The notes: generated from the letters alone by a model not told the origin. A stretch of 64,000 nucleotides of DNA from Comamonadaceae bacterium (GCA_009996515.1 JAACZV010000006.1:62001-126000); one strand, 5' to 3'; positions 26,355 through 35,247 are shown, counted from the first letter of the stretch. Numbers and translations are program-made.

Positions 26355-26635
26355 AGACGAGGCTGCGCCCGTCCCTGCGGCCTGGAAGCCGATGGCTGCT
26401 GGGCCTGCTGCCCCTGGCACTGGCGGCTTGCGCCTCGGCGCCCAAGCCGGAGACGGCCGCTGCCCAGGGCGACGCGGTCTCCTGCAAGCGCGAGACCCAG
26501 GTCGGCTCCATGCTGCCGTCGACCCAATGCCGCACCGCGATGCAGCGCGCCGCGGACCGCGCCGCGGTGGACGAGATGAACCAGGCGCTGAAGAAGCAGG
26601 CCGTGCAGTCGCCCATGCCGGGCGGCGGCAAATAG
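26351..26635 (+). CDS. Small lipoprotein with paired cysteines (paralogue 2)
   Basis: 94 residues from ATG 26351, overlapping the preceding stop. The signal sequence includes WLLGLLPLALAAC with lipobox LAAC. The motif SCKRETQVGSMLPSTQCRTAMQ aligns with the ICQREEKLGTLFPKVRCRSAQQ of paralogue 1; the remainder (AADRAAVDEMNQALKKQ) is helical. Downstream lies the convergent MFS gene after 15 bases. Unknown function. Confidence 0.7.
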   Translation: MKTRLRPSLRPGSRWLLGLLPLALAACASAPKPETAAAQGDAVSCKRETQVGSMLPSTQCRTAMQRAADRAAVDEMNQALKKQAVQSPMPGGGK

Positions 26636-26650
26636 GGCGCCCGCCCGACG

Positions 26651-27808
26651 CTACTCGCGCGGCGCGGCGGCCAGCGCCAGCATGCCCAGCCCCATGACGC
26701 CGGCCGTCAGCCACAGCGCGGCGTCGAAGCTGCCGCTGGCCTCCACCATGCGGCCGGTCAGCGCCGGCGCGCTGATCTGGGCCGCGCCGTAGCTCAGCGT
26801 CAGCCGCGCCATCGCCTTGCCGGGATTGGCCGGCGAGCGCCGGCCCACCAGCGCCAGCGTCAGGCTGACGATGCCGATGAAGCTGGCCCCGTACAGCAAC
26901 GCGCCCGCCAGCGCGGCAGGCAGGCCCTGCGCCAGTGCCGGCAGCAGCACGCCGGCGATCTGCGCGGCGAAGGCGATCTGCAGCGCGCCGACGTCGCCGG
27001 TGCGGCGCGCGATGCGGTCCCAGACGAAGACGGCCGGCGTCGCCGCCAGCCCCACCAGCAGCCAGGCCCAGGGCCCCTGGCCGGCCAGCAGCGGCTGCTT
27101 CTCGACGATGGCGACCGTGAAGGTCGCGTTGATGACGAAGCCCCAGCCGGCGCAGAAATAGGCCAGCAGCATCCACACCATCCAGCGCCGGCTGGGCCCG
27201 CGGCCCGGCATGACCTTGGCCGGCGGCGGCACCGGTGGACGCCAGCGCCACGCCGGCACCAGGAAGACCAGGCCCAGCAGCGCGAAGCCCTGCCATTGCG
27301 CGGCCCAGCCCAGGCCCCAGCCCGTCATGCCCAGCGCGCCCAGCGCCGACACGACGATGCCCAGGCCCAGGCCGATGAAGTAGATGCCCAGCTCCGGCCG
27401 GTGCCCGGCGCGCATCAGCCAGCCCTGCACCAGGCCGGAGCCCAGCAGCATGCCGGCGGCGCCGCACAGGCCGCCGACATAGCGCGACAGCGCCCAGGGG
27501 CCGAAGGATGAGCCCCAGCCCATCAGCGCCGTCACCAGCAACGCCAGCGGCAGGCCCCAGCTGTACAGGCGCTGGCGCCACCGCGGGCTCTCTATCCAGG
27601 CCGCCAGCAGCGCGCCGCTCATGTAGCCGGCGTAGTTGATGGCCGCCAGCAGCCCGCCGTCGGCCAGGCCCAGGCCCGCCTGGGCCTGCATCTGCGGCAG
27701 CAGCGGCGTGTAGGCGAAGCGCGCCAGGCCTATGGTCAGCACCAGCGCGCAGATGCCGCCCAGCAGCACCTGCCAGGGCTGCAGCTGGGAAGGGGGCGAC
27801 TCGGGCAT
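26651..27808 (-). CDS. YbfB/YjiJ family MFS transporter
   Basis: Inner-membrane carrier of 385 residues with about twelve hydrophobic helices, starting MPESPPSQLQPWQVLLGGICALVLTIGLARFAYTPLLPQM. The GLARFAYTPLLP phrase and AAINYAGYMSGALLAAW are typical of the YbfB/YjiJ family. The predicted substrate is unknown, as for the whole family. The ORF track extends it upstream across a divergent gene; ATG 27808 fits the family N-terminus. It is divergent from the MtfA-type gene with about 60 bases between. Confidence 0.85.
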   Translation of the reverse strand: MPESPPSQLQPWQVLLGGICALVLTIGLARFAYTPLLPQMQAQAGLGLADGGLLAAINYAGYMSGALLAAWIESPRWRQRLYSWGLPLALLVTALMGWGSSFGPWALSRYVGGLCGAAGMLLGSGLVQGWLMRAGHRPELGIYFIGLGLGIVVSALGALGMTGWGLGWAAQWQGFALLGLVFLVPAWRWRPPVPPPAKVMPGRGPSRRWMVWMLLAYFCAGWGFVINATFTVAIVEKQPLLAGQGPWAWLLVGLAATPAVFVWDRIARRTGDVGALQIAFAAQIAGVLLPALAQGLPAALAGALLYGASFIGIVSLTLALVGRRSPANPGKAMARLTLSYGAAQISAPALTGRMVEASGSFDAALWLTAGVMGLGMLALAAAPRE

Positions 27809-27868
27809 GGCGCGGTTGTACCAGCTGCGGCTTGCACCACGGCTTGCAAACGGCGCGGCCGCACCCAG

Positions 27869-28708
27869 TTGGCAGCCATGGCCTTGTTCGTCTGCTTCGT
27901 TCTCGTGTTGCTGGCCGCGGCCGGCATCGCGCTCTGGCCGCTGTGGGTCAGGCGGCGCCGCGCGCGCATCGCCGGCCGCCCCTTCCCGGCCGCCTGGCGC
28001 CGCCTGCTGCGCCGCCATGTGCCGCTGGTGGCGCGGCTGCCGGCGCGCCACCAGCTCAGGCTCAAGGGGCTGATGCAGGTCTTCCTGGCCGAGAAGCCCA
28101 TCATCGGCTGCCGCGGCCTGCGCGTGACCGACGAGATCCGCATCACCATCGCCGCGCTGGCCTGTCTGCCGCTGCTGGGTGCGGCGCGCGGCATCTACCC
28201 GGAGCTGCGCCAGGTGCTGGTCTATCCCGGCGCCTTCATCGTCGACCGGCCGGTGACCGAGGCCGGCGGCTTGCGGGCCGAGCAGCGCCGCGTGCTGGCC
28301 GGCGAGAGCTGGAGCCAGGGCCAGGTGCTGCTGGCCTGGGACGAGGTGAAGCGCGGCGCGGCCACACCCGGCGATGGGCACAACGTCGTCATCCACGAGT
28401 TCGCCCACCAGCTGGACCAGGCCGGCGGCCCGGCCAACGGCGCCCCCGCCCTGCCAACGGCCGAGGCCTACCGGCGCTGGTCGACCGTGATGCAGAACGA
28501 GTTCGATGCGCTCCGGTGGCGGCTGGCGCGCGTGGACGAGATGGGGCCGGGGCTGATCGACGCCTACGCGGCCACCGACCCGGCGGAGTTCTTCGCGGTG
28601 GTCAGCGAGCTGTTCTTCGAGCGTCCGGTCGAGCTGGCGGCCGGCCATCCGGCGCTGTACGCGGAACTGAGCGGTTACTACCGACTCGACCCGGCGTCCT
28701 GGGCCTAG
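27869..28708 (+). CDS. MtfA-type zinc-dependent peptidase
   Basis: 279 residues. The zinc motif HEFAHQLD lies in DGHNVVIHEFAHQLDQAGG, and the third ligand glutamate is in YAATDPAEFFAVVSELFFE, as in MtfA, a peptidase that sequesters the repressor Mlc in enterobacteria. Unlike E. coli MtfA it has an N-terminal membrane helix (LFVCFVLVLLAAAGIALWPLWV), so it is membrane-anchored. Start ATG 27869 or 27878. No Mlc homologue is in view, so the regulatory role is not assumed. Confidence 0.88.
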   Translation: MAAMALFVCFVLVLLAAAGIALWPLWVRRRRARIAGRPFPAAWRRLLRRHVPLVARLPARHQLRLKGLMQVFLAEKPIIGCRGLRVTDEIRITIAALACLPLLGAARGIYPELRQVLVYPGAFIVDRPVTEAGGLRAEQRRVLAGESWSQGQVLLAWDEVKRGAATPGDGHNVVIHEFAHQLDQAGGPANGAPALPTAEAYRRWSTVMQNEFDALRWRLARVDEMGPGLIDAYAATDPAEFFAVVSELFFERPVELAAGHPALYAELSGYYRLDPASWA

Positions 28709-28720
28709 CCGCGCAGGCGG

Positions 28721-29278
28721 TCAGAAGCCCAGGCTGGCCAGCAGGTCGTCCACGTCGTCCTGCTTGAGGGCCTTGTCGGGCGTCTGCACGCCATGCAGCT
28801 CGAGGGACGCCGACTCGACGGCGGCCGGCGCGGGCAGCGACTCGATCAGGTCGCGCAGCGGCGGCTCCACGCGCTCCAGCATGCGACTGACCTTGTTGAT
28901 GACCTGGCCGGAGAGATCCTGGAAGTCCTGCGACATCATGATCTCGGTGTGCAGCGACTTCTCGCGCGACGCGAAACTGGCGGCGTCGGCCGCATAGGCG
29001 GCGCACAGCTTCATCAGCGCACGGGCGCGCTCCTGGCTGATGTTGGTGGACAGGGCCAGGCGGTTCAGCGCGTCGGACAGCTCACGGCCCTTCTTGCGCA
29101 CCGCCTCGGCGTCCACCTGGGCGGCCTCGACGAGGTTGAGCACCTTGGTGGCGGCCTGCTCCGTCATGCTGCGCACATAGGACAGGCGCTCGCGGGCATC
29201 GGGCAGTTCGTCGACGACGTTGTGCAGGATCTGGGCCGCGTCGGCCCGAATCATGGCTTGAATGGATACGTCGGACAC
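28721..29278 (-). CDS. cheZ: Chemotaxis phosphatase CheZ
   Basis: CheY-P phosphatase of 185 residues. The catalytic helix reads SQDFQDLSGQVINKV with the active-site glutamine, and the C-terminal CheY-binding peptide is KQDDVDDLLASLGF. The N-terminal part forms the long helical hairpin. I prefer GTG 29278, which has GGGAG 5 bases upstream; the ORF track uses a GTG nine codons earlier with no such site. Normally cheZ follows cheY in a flagellar cluster; here it stands alone between a peptidase and a DUF2520 gene. Confidence 0.92.
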   Translation of the reverse strand: MSDVSIQAMIRADAAQILHNVVDELPDARERLSYVRSMTEQAATKVLNLVEAAQVDAEAVRKKGRELSDALNRLALSTNISQERARALMKLCAAYAADAASFASREKSLHTEIMMSQDFQDLSGQVINKVSRMLERVEPPLRDLIESLPAPAAVESASLELHGVQTPDKALKQDDVDDLLASLGF

Positions 29279-29402
29279 CTGAACTCCCTGGCTGCGCGCC
29301 GCCACCGGCGACGGGAGCGGAAAGTTTAGAAGTCCTGCCGCCGCGCACCGCCACCACGGAGCGGGCCGAGCGCGGCCTTTGTCACGCTGGCGGCCGGCGC
29401 CT

Positions 29403-30206
29403 TCAGCGCGCCGCCAGGCAGGCGCGCAGCGCCGCGATCTGCTGCGCGTCCAGGCGGCCGCCGGCCTCGGCCAGGGCCAGCTGGCGCCAGGCCAGCGCGC
29501 GCAGCAGGTCGGCGTCCAGGCCCGCCGCCGCCAATGCGTCCAGATGGCGCGTCAGCACGCCGACGTCGCCGCGCGCGATGGGGCCGGAGACGGCGCCGGC
29601 CAGGCCGCGCGCCAGCGCCGTGTCCAGCGCACCGCGGCTCAGCGGCGCCAGGGCCGGCAGCGCCTCGGCCGGCGCCAGTCCGGCGGACGCCCACAGCGCC
29701 TGGGCCTCGGCCAGCACGGCCAGCACGCCGCTGGCGGCCAGGTTGGCCGCCGCGTGATAGGCCGCCCGGGCCTGGGCCGGCATGGGCCAGGGCAGGTCCA
29801 GCGGCCGCAGGCCCAGCGCCTGGGCCAGGGCCTGCAGCGCGGGCCGGTGCGCGGCGTCGGCCTCGATGCCCACGTGCACGCCCGCCAGGCCCGCATCGCC
29901 GGCCAGCAGCTTCAGCGGATGGAAGCCGGCCGCGGCGGGCGCCGGCGCCAGCGTGGCCAGCGGCGTCGCGCCGCTGCAATGCAGGGCCAGCTGGCCGGCC
30001 CGCCAGGGCAGCGCCGCGGCGGTGGCGGCGATGTGGTCGTCGGGCACGGTCAGCCAGACCCAGTCGGCGGCCCGCGCCGCGTCCGCGGGCAGCAGTTCGC
30101 CCGCGCCCGGCGCGCGCCGCCCCACGACGACCGTCTCGCCGGCCGCGCGCAGCGCCGGCACCAGCGCCCGCGCCAGGCGGCCGTAACCGATGACGGCGTG
30201 GGTCAT
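29403..30206 (-). CDS. DUF2520 / Rossmann-fold oxidoreductase-like protein
   Basis: 267 residues. The N-terminus has a nucleotide-binding glycine motif, MTHAVIGYGRLARALVPALRAAGE, followed by LTVPDDHIAATAAALPW, LHCSGATPLATLAP and GFHPLKLLAGDA, typical of the Rossmann-like plus DUF2520 pair seen in putative NADP oxidoreductases related to F420-dependent and ketopantoate-type enzymes. The substrate is unknown. It lies 13 bases downstream of the exported methyltransferase gene on the same strand. Confidence 0.82.
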   Translation of the reverse strand: MTHAVIGYGRLARALVPALRAAGETVVVGRRAPGAGELLPADAARAADWVWLTVPDDHIAATAAALPWRAGQLALHCSGATPLATLAPAPAAAGFHPLKLLAGDAGLAGVHVGIEADAAHRPALQALAQALGLRPLDLPWPMPAQARAAYHAAANLAASGVLAVLAEAQALWASAGLAPAEALPALAPLSRGALDTALARGLAGAVSGPIARGDVGVLTRHLDALAAAGLDADLLRALAWRQLALAEAGGRLDAQQIAALRACLAAR

Positions 30207-30219
30207 GTCCGCGCCACCT

Positions 30220-30984
30220 TCAAGGCTTGACGAACTTCAGCGTCATGCGGTCGCTCTCGCCGATGGCCTGGTACTTCGCGCGGTCCTTGTCCTTGAGCGC
30301 GTAAGTCGGCGGCAGCGTCCAGACGCCTTCGGGATGGTCGGCCGTGTCCCTGGGGTTGGCGTTGACCTCGCTGCGGCCCGCCAGCTTGAAGCCGGCCTTC
30401 TCGGCGAACTGGATGACGGTAGCCTCCTGCACATAGCCCGTGCCGGCCTTGGGATCCTGCGTGCGCGAGGCCGGCAGGCGATGCTCCTCCACGCCCAGCA
30501 CGCCGCCCGGCTTGAGCGCCTTGAAGGCCGCGTCGAACACGGCTTGCGCCGTGCCGCCGTTCATCCAGTTGTGCACGTTGCGGAAGGTCAGCACCGCGTC
30601 GGCGCTGCCGGGCGGCGCGATGTCGAGCTGGCCCTTGGCGGGATCGAAGCTCGTGATCTGCACCTTGCCGTAGACGGGCAACGATTCCATCTTGGCCTTG
30701 AAGCGCGCGCCGCCACCGGCCGCATAGAGCTGGCCCCGCTCGCGCAGATAGGGCGCCAGGATCTCGGTGTACCAGCCGCCGCCCGGCGCCAGCTCGACGA
30801 CGGTGTCGCCGGGCTTGATGCCGAAGAAGCTCAGCGTCTCGTAGGGATGGCGCGCCGGGTCGCGCGCGACGTTCCCGACGCTGCGGTGCTCGGCCGCGAC
30901 GGCGGCCTTCAGCGGGTCGGCCGCCTGGGCCTGGGCGCCGACGGCAGCGGCGGCAACGAGGGTGGCGGTGAGCCAGGTCTTCAT
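30220..30984 (-). CDS. Exported SAM-dependent methyltransferase-like protein (COG4798 type)
   Basis: 254 residues with signal peptide MKTWLTATLVAAAAVGAQAQA and a class I methyltransferase fold. Motif I VVELAPGGGWYTEILAPYL, then ADAVLTFRNVHNWM and LKPGGVLGVEEHRL. Proteins of this type are annotated as predicted methyltransferases but are exported to the periplasm, where SAM is not normally available, so the true activity is unclear. The final half has the characteristic GTGYVQEATVIQFAEKAGF. Confidence 0.85.
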   Translation of the reverse strand: MKTWLTATLVAAAAVGAQAQAADPLKAAVAAEHRSVGNVARDPARHPYETLSFFGIKPGDTVVELAPGGGWYTEILAPYLRERGQLYAAGGGARFKAKMESLPVYGKVQITSFDPAKGQLDIAPPGSADAVLTFRNVHNWMNGGTAQAVFDAAFKALKPGGVLGVEEHRLPASRTQDPKAGTGYVQEATVIQFAEKAGFKLAGRSEVNANPRDTADHPEGVWTLPPTYALKDKDRAKYQAIGESDRMTLKFVKP

Positions 30985-31059
30985 GGGTGCGGTCTCCTGT
31001 TCGAGGCGGGCCAGTATCCCGTCTCGGCCGTACCCATGACTAAGGTCAGCCGAACGCCC

Positions 31060-33099
31060 TCAGCGCTTGGGCTTGGACGGCTTCTTGGCGCCGCTGGCAT
31101 CGGCCGGCGCGACGACGCCCTTCACGGCCGCCTGCGCCAGCTTGAAGAACACGTCGGTGTTGTCGATGACGCCCGTGAAGGCCAGCGCACCGGGGCCGTA
31201 GGCCGACAGCGGCACGTCGGTGGCCGTGTGCACGGCCTGGTCGCCGGGCACCTGGCCGGTGACGAAGTAGTCGCCCTGCGCGTCGTCGCGCTCCTTGGCG
31301 TTGGCCGGGTACCACTTCAGCGGCATCTCGCTGGCAAAAGGCTGCTGGCCGTCGCGCTGCGGCGTCTTCTTGGTGCGCCAGTCCTCGTGGCGGTCGGCGT
31401 TGGCGCCGTAGCCCACCAGCAGGCGGTAGTCGATGTCGGTGGTCTCGGGATAGCCGTCGGCGGCCAGCCGGTAGCGCGGAAAACCGGCCTTCTCGTAGGC
31501 GCCCACGACGCTGTTGCGCAGGTGGGCCACGCCCTTCTTCGTCGCCAGCTCGGCCAGTTGCGCGTCCGTCACGACGGCGCCGCCGATCAGCGCGGCGCCC
31601 GAGCATTCATGGTCGGCCGTCACGATGACCAGCGTGTCGCCGCGCCGGGCCGCGAAGTCCTGCGCCACGGCCACCGCGCGGTCGAACTCCAGCGTGTCCA
31701 TCATCCAGCGCTCGGTGTCCATCGCATGGGCCTGCTTGTCGATGGACGCGCCCTCGATCATCAGCACGAAGCCCTGGGGCGAGCGCTGCAGCACGTCCAG
31801 CGCCTTGGCGGCCATCTCGTCCAGCATGGGCTGGTCGGGCAGGCCGAAGTCCTCGACGACGCTGGCGCCGGAGAGGCCGTTCCTGTCCGTGCCGCGGCGG
31901 CCGTTGATCTTGTCCAGCGCCACGTTCATGTTGGAGAACGCGAACAGGCCCAGCAGCGGCCGGGACGGGTCGGCCTTGTCGAGGTCGCTCTTGGTCGCGG
32001 CGTACTGGAAGCCGGCGGACTGGAAGTCCTTGATGAGGTCGCGGTCCTTGTCCAGCGCGCCGGCGCTCACGCCCCAGCGCCTGGCGATCTCGGCCGTATG
32101 CGGGTCGGTGGCGGAGAAGGCGTAGTCGTTGCTGTCGGTGCGCGCCGAGCCGGGCGTGCCGGCGGGCAGGAACCATTTGCGGCCGCCGCCCATCAGCACG
32201 GTGAGGCCGGTGTGGCCGCGGTCGTCGAAGAACTGGTCCACGATGCCGGTGCCGGCGCCGCGGTTGCTGCTGTGCACGGCGTTGCCGGCCGGCGTGGCGT
32301 CGAAGACGTCGGCCGTCGTCACGAGGCCCAGCCGCTTGCCCTGGGTGCGGTGCAGGTACTCGGACAGGTACTCGATGCGCGGGTTGTCGAAGGGATCGGT
32401 CGTGTCGTCGGGGAACACGCCCTCCTCGTTGTTGTTGTTCTTGTTGCCGCTGACATAGGCCGTCATGCCGGGCGACGAGTCCGTCACGATGGAATTCAGC
32501 GACGAGGTCTTCACGAGGGCCGTGGCCGGGAACATGTCCATCGCCAGCGGCGCCATCGCCTTGCCCTGCGCATAGCCGTGCACGATGCGCGCGGCGGTGC
32601 GCTGCGCCGCGCCCATGCCGTCGCCCAGCAGGATGATGATGTTCTTGACCTTGGGGCCCAGCTGGGGCCCGGCGGCCGTGAAGGGCACGACCTCGAAGTT
32701 GCCCTTGGCGACGACCTTCTGGCCGTCGGCCTGCGTGGCCTCGACGCTGAACTCGTGCCGCCCGGCGGCCGCGCTGCTGACGGCGCGCACGGTGGCGATG
32801 GCGGTCTCGGCGGCGACGTCTTTCACGCAGCCCGTCGCGCAGTCGCGCAGCGCGACGCGGGCGGCCACCGGCCTGCCGTCGATGAGGAAGCGCGCGGCCG
32901 TGATGCGCTGGCCCGGGTCGGGCCTGATGCTGGCCTGCAGGTCGAAGCGCTGGCCCGGCAGGAAGCGGGCGATGACGGGGTCGGCCCGGCCGCTAGAGAA
33001 CAGCTCGCTGGGCGGCGTCAGCCGCGTCACGCTGGGGGCGGCGACGGCAGCGCCGGCGGAAAGGATCGCGAGGGCCGCGAGAAGCAGGTTGGGTTTCAT
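31060..33099 (-). CDS. Alkaline phosphatase (PhoA superfamily) with extra N-terminal domain
   Basis: Exported phosphomonoesterase of 679 residues. A signal peptide (MKPNLLLAALAILSAGAAVAAP) is followed by an approximately 130-residue beta-rich domain like a bacterial Ig-like module (RHEFSVEATQADGQKVVAKGNFEV), then the alkaline phosphatase fold. The active-site serine lies in IVTDSSPGMTAYVSG, with metal ligands in IIILLGDGMG, GFVLMIEGASIDKQAHAMD and IVTADHECSGA. It is much longer than E. coli PhoA. No Pho box could be assigned in the short gap upstream. Likely periplasmic phosphate scavenging. Confidence 0.92.
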   Translation of the reverse strand: MKPNLLLAALAILSAGAAVAAPSVTRLTPPSELFSSGRADPVIARFLPGQRFDLQASIRPDPGQRITAARFLIDGRPVAARVALRDCATGCVKDVAAETAIATVRAVSSAAAGRHEFSVEATQADGQKVVAKGNFEVVPFTAAGPQLGPKVKNIIILLGDGMGAAQRTAARIVHGYAQGKAMAPLAMDMFPATALVKTSSLNSIVTDSSPGMTAYVSGNKNNNNEEGVFPDDTTDPFDNPRIEYLSEYLHRTQGKRLGLVTTADVFDATPAGNAVHSSNRGAGTGIVDQFFDDRGHTGLTVLMGGGRKWFLPAGTPGSARTDSNDYAFSATDPHTAEIARRWGVSAGALDKDRDLIKDFQSAGFQYAATKSDLDKADPSRPLLGLFAFSNMNVALDKINGRRGTDRNGLSGASVVEDFGLPDQPMLDEMAAKALDVLQRSPQGFVLMIEGASIDKQAHAMDTERWMMDTLEFDRAVAVAQDFAARRGDTLVIVTADHECSGAALIGGAVVTDAQLAELATKKGVAHLRNSVVGAYEKAGFPRYRLAADGYPETTDIDYRLLVGYGANADRHEDWRTKKTPQRDGQQPFASEMPLKWYPANAKERDDAQGDYFVTGQVPGDQAVHTATDVPLSAYGPGALAFTGVIDNTDVFFKLAQAAVKGVVAPADASGAKKPSKPKR

Positions 33100-33109
33100 C
33101 GGCAGGGAC

Positions 33110-33574
33110 TCAATGCGATTGGGAAGCGGCGGCCAGCGCGTCGGGCGCGAGGTGCAGGCGCAGCCAGGACACGCGGCCGGTCTCGTCCTCGGCGGGGCCG
33201 TACTCGAGCCGGCCGCTCAGCGCCAGCGGGCCGGCGCGGTGGGCGACGACGCGGTCGCGCTGCCCCTCGGGCAGCAGCACGGTGACGGTGGCGGCGGGCA
33301 GGTCGTCGGCCTCGCCGTCGGCATGCTCGGCCATGGAGACCGGCCGCGGCGTCAGCAGAAAGCGCCCCGGCTGGGCCTGCTCGCGCTGCACCATGAAGCC
33401 CACCAGCCTCACCTCGCGGCCGCTGGCGGCCAGCAGCCGCGGCGTGGGCTGCAGGCCGCGCGGGCCGGCGGGCTGCACGAAGAAGTCGCCGAAGCCCAGC
33501 GCCAGCGGCGCTTCGCCGGCATGGGCGGTGGCGGCGAGGCCGGTCAGGGCCAGCAGGACGGATGGCAGTCTCAT
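33110..33574 (-). CDS. Exported protein of unknown function upstream of alkaline phosphatase
   Basis: 154 residues from ATG 33574, with signal peptide MRLPSVLLALTGLAATAHA. The mature part is compact and beta-rich: GFGDFFVQPAGPRGLQPTPRLLAASGREVRLVGFMVQRE, and a region about VTVLLPEGQRDRV. The phrase GREVRLVGFMV resembles small OB-like or DUF3299-type exported proteins, but I cannot assign a family. The alkaline phosphatase gene follows 10 bases downstream, so the two are probably one unit. Confidence 0.65.
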   Translation of the reverse strand: MRLPSVLLALTGLAATAHAGEAPLALGFGDFFVQPAGPRGLQPTPRLLAASGREVRLVGFMVQREQAQPGRFLLTPRPVSMAEHADGEADDLPAATVTVLLPEGQRDRVVAHRAGPLALSGRLEYGPAEDETGRVSWLRLHLAPDALAAASQSH

Positions 33575-33671
33575 GCAGCGCGGGTGCTCAAAGGCGGCGA
33601 TGCTGGCCCCGCGGCATGACAGGGGCGTGACGACACGCGGCGGCGCGGCAGCCCTCCCGGCCCGGCGCAAG

Positions 33672-33706
33672 AAAAAACCCTTCGGCCGACGCGGCGGTCC
33701 GAAGGG
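33672..33706 (-). terminator. Intrinsic terminator, leftward
   Basis: Stem arms CCCTTCGG (33678-33685) and CCGAAGGG (33699-33706) with a 13-base loop; on the minus strand the hairpin is followed by TTTTTT (33677-33672). It lies upstream of the leftward gene at 33574, so it ends a separate short transcript or works as a leader attenuator of the phosphatase operon. Confidence 0.7.
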
Positions 33707-33750
33707 CTGAATCCACCCGTGACGGGAGGAGGAGACAAGTGCCGTACGTT
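33672..33750 (-). ncRNA. Candidate CU-rich small RNA with intrinsic terminator
   Basis: On the minus strand a pyrimidine-rich stretch CUUGUCUCCUCCUCCCG is followed by a small CCCGUCACGGG stem and then by the strong hairpin CCCTTCGG...CCGAAGGG (33706-33678) with six T after it. There is no gene end nearby on this strand that needs a terminator; the next leftward gene starts at 33574. The UCCUCCUCCC segment is complementary to Shine-Dalgarno sequences, as in several anti-SD regulatory RNAs. The 5' end is uncertain, with ATTAAC near 33753 a weak -10 candidate. Confidence 0.4.
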
Positions 33751-33818
33751 AATGCGGGACAAACCCCTACGGCGCTCAAGTTCGCGACCGAAGGCCGTCG
33801 CGCGCCGCCGGACCGCGC

Positions 33819-35213
33819 TTGGACCCGCGGCCGGCCGGCCCTACATTGCCGACTGCCCCCGCCGCCGGAGACCGCACCATAGCCTCGCCCCCCCGCCCCG
33901 TCAGCTTCCGGGAAGCCCTGCGCTTCTGGCTCAAGCTCGGCTTCATCAGCTTCGGCGGCCCGGCCGGGCAGATCGCCATCATGCACACCGAGCTGGTGGA
34001 GCGCCGCCGCTGGATCAGCGAGCGGCGCTTCCTGCATGCGCTGAACTACTGCATGCTGCTGCCCGGCCCCGAGGCCCAGCAGCTGGCCACCTACATCGGC
34101 TGGCTGATGCACCGCACCCGCGGCGGGCTGGCGGCCGGCCTGCTGTTCGTGCTGCCCTCGCTGTTCATCCTCGTGCTGCTGTCCTGGATCTACCTGGCCT
34201 GGGGCCAGCTGCCGCTGGTGGCGGGGCTGTTCTACGGCCTCAAGCCCGCCGTGACGGCGCTGGTGCTGCACGCGGCCCACCGCATCGGCACGCGGGCCCT
34301 GAGGAATGCCTGGCTCTGGGCCATCGCCGCCGCGGCCTTCGTCGCCATCTTTGCGCTGCACGCGCCCTTCCCCCTCATCGTGCTGGCCGCCGCCCTCGTC
34401 GGCCATGTCGGCGGGCGGCACGCGCCGCAGGTCTTCGCGCCCGGCGGCGGCCCCGGCGCGGCCCGGCAGGGCTGGGGCCCGGCGCTGATCGACGACGACA
34501 CGCCCACGCCGCCCCATGCCCGCTTCGGCCGCGCCCGGCTGGCGCGCGTGCTGGCCGGCGGCCTGGGGCTGTGGGCTGCCGCACTGGCGGCGCTGGCGCT
34601 GACCAGCGGCTGGCAGGGGGCGCTGGCGCAGATGGGCTGGTTCTTCACCCAGGCCGCGCTGCTGACCTTCGGCGGCGCCTATGCCGTGCTGCCCTATGTC
34701 TACCAGGGGGCCGTCGAGCAGCAGCATTGGCTGACCGGCGCGCAGATGATGGACGGCCTGGCGCTGGGAGAGACGACGCCGGGGCCGCTGATCATGGTGG
34801 TGGCCTTCGTCGGCTTCGTGGGCGGCTGGACGCGGCAGCTGTTCGGCCCCGACGCCCTCTTCCTGGCCGGCGCGGCGGCGGCCGGCGTCGCCACCTTCTT
34901 CACCTTCCTGCCGTCCTTCGTCTTCATCCTGGCCGGCGGGCCGCTGATCGAGTCCACGCATGGCCAGCTGCGCTTCACCGCACCGCTGACGGCCATCACG
35001 GCCGCCGTCGTCGGCGTCATCCTGAACCTGGCGCTGTTCTTCGCCTGGCATGTGTTGTGGCCGCAGGGGCTGGCCGGAGGGTTCGACGGCGTCGCGGCCC
35101 TGATCGCCACGGGGGCCGCCATCGCGCTGTGGCGCTTCAGGCTGGGCGTCATGCCGCTGCTGGCCTTGTGCGCGCTGGCCGGCCTGGCGGCCCGCCTGCT
35201 GCAGGGCGGCTGA
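33819..35213 (+). CDS. chrA: Chromate efflux transporter ChrA
   Basis: Inner-membrane CHR-family transporter of 464 residues with both homologous halves. N-terminal half: [30 protein letters not shown] and [16 protein letters not shown]-terminal half: [25 protein letters not shown] and [21 protein letters not shown]. The paired [16 protein letters not shown] and PGPEAQ/TPGPL motifs are diagnostic. Start is uncertain: TTG 33819 is the track start, and no in-frame ATG precedes the conserved region. It would export chromate from the cytoplasm, though some members move sulfate-like ions. No chrB regulator is adjacent. Confidence 0.9.
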   Translation: MDPRPAGPTLPTAPAAGDRTIASPPRPVSFREALRFWLKLGFISFGGPAGQIAIMHTELVERRRWISERRFLHALNYCMLLPGPEAQQLATYIGWLMHRTRGGLAAGLLFVLPSLFILVLLSWIYLAWGQLPLVAGLFYGLKPAVTALVLHAAHRIGTRALRNAWLWAIAAAAFVAIFALHAPFPLIVLAAALVGHVGGRHAPQVFAPGGGPGAARQGWGPALIDDDTPTPPHARFGRARLARVLAGGLGLWAAALAALALTSGWQGALAQMGWFFTQAALLTFGGAYAVLPYVYQGAVEQQHWLTGAQMMDGLALGETTPGPLIMVVAFVGFVGGWTRQLFGPDALFLAGAAAAGVATFFTFLPSFVFILAGGPLIESTHGQLRFTAPLTAITAAVVGVILNLALFFAWHVLWPQGLAGGFDGVAALIATGAAIALWRFRLGVMPLLALCALAGLAARLLQGG

Positions 35214-35247
35214 GCGGGTGGCGGCCGCACTGGCGTAGGCTTGCGCC

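Noticed and set aside
30190-33285. 1031-residue plus-strand ORF
   Set aside because: Antisense to the methyltransferase and alkaline phosphatase genes; the composition is that of a shadow frame.
33739-33882. 47-codon GTG ORF with very strong GGAGGAGGA upstream
   Set aside because: The sequence overlaps the chrA start and its protein is low-complexity toward the end. The opposite-strand terminator favours a leftward RNA. Kept only as an alternative reading.
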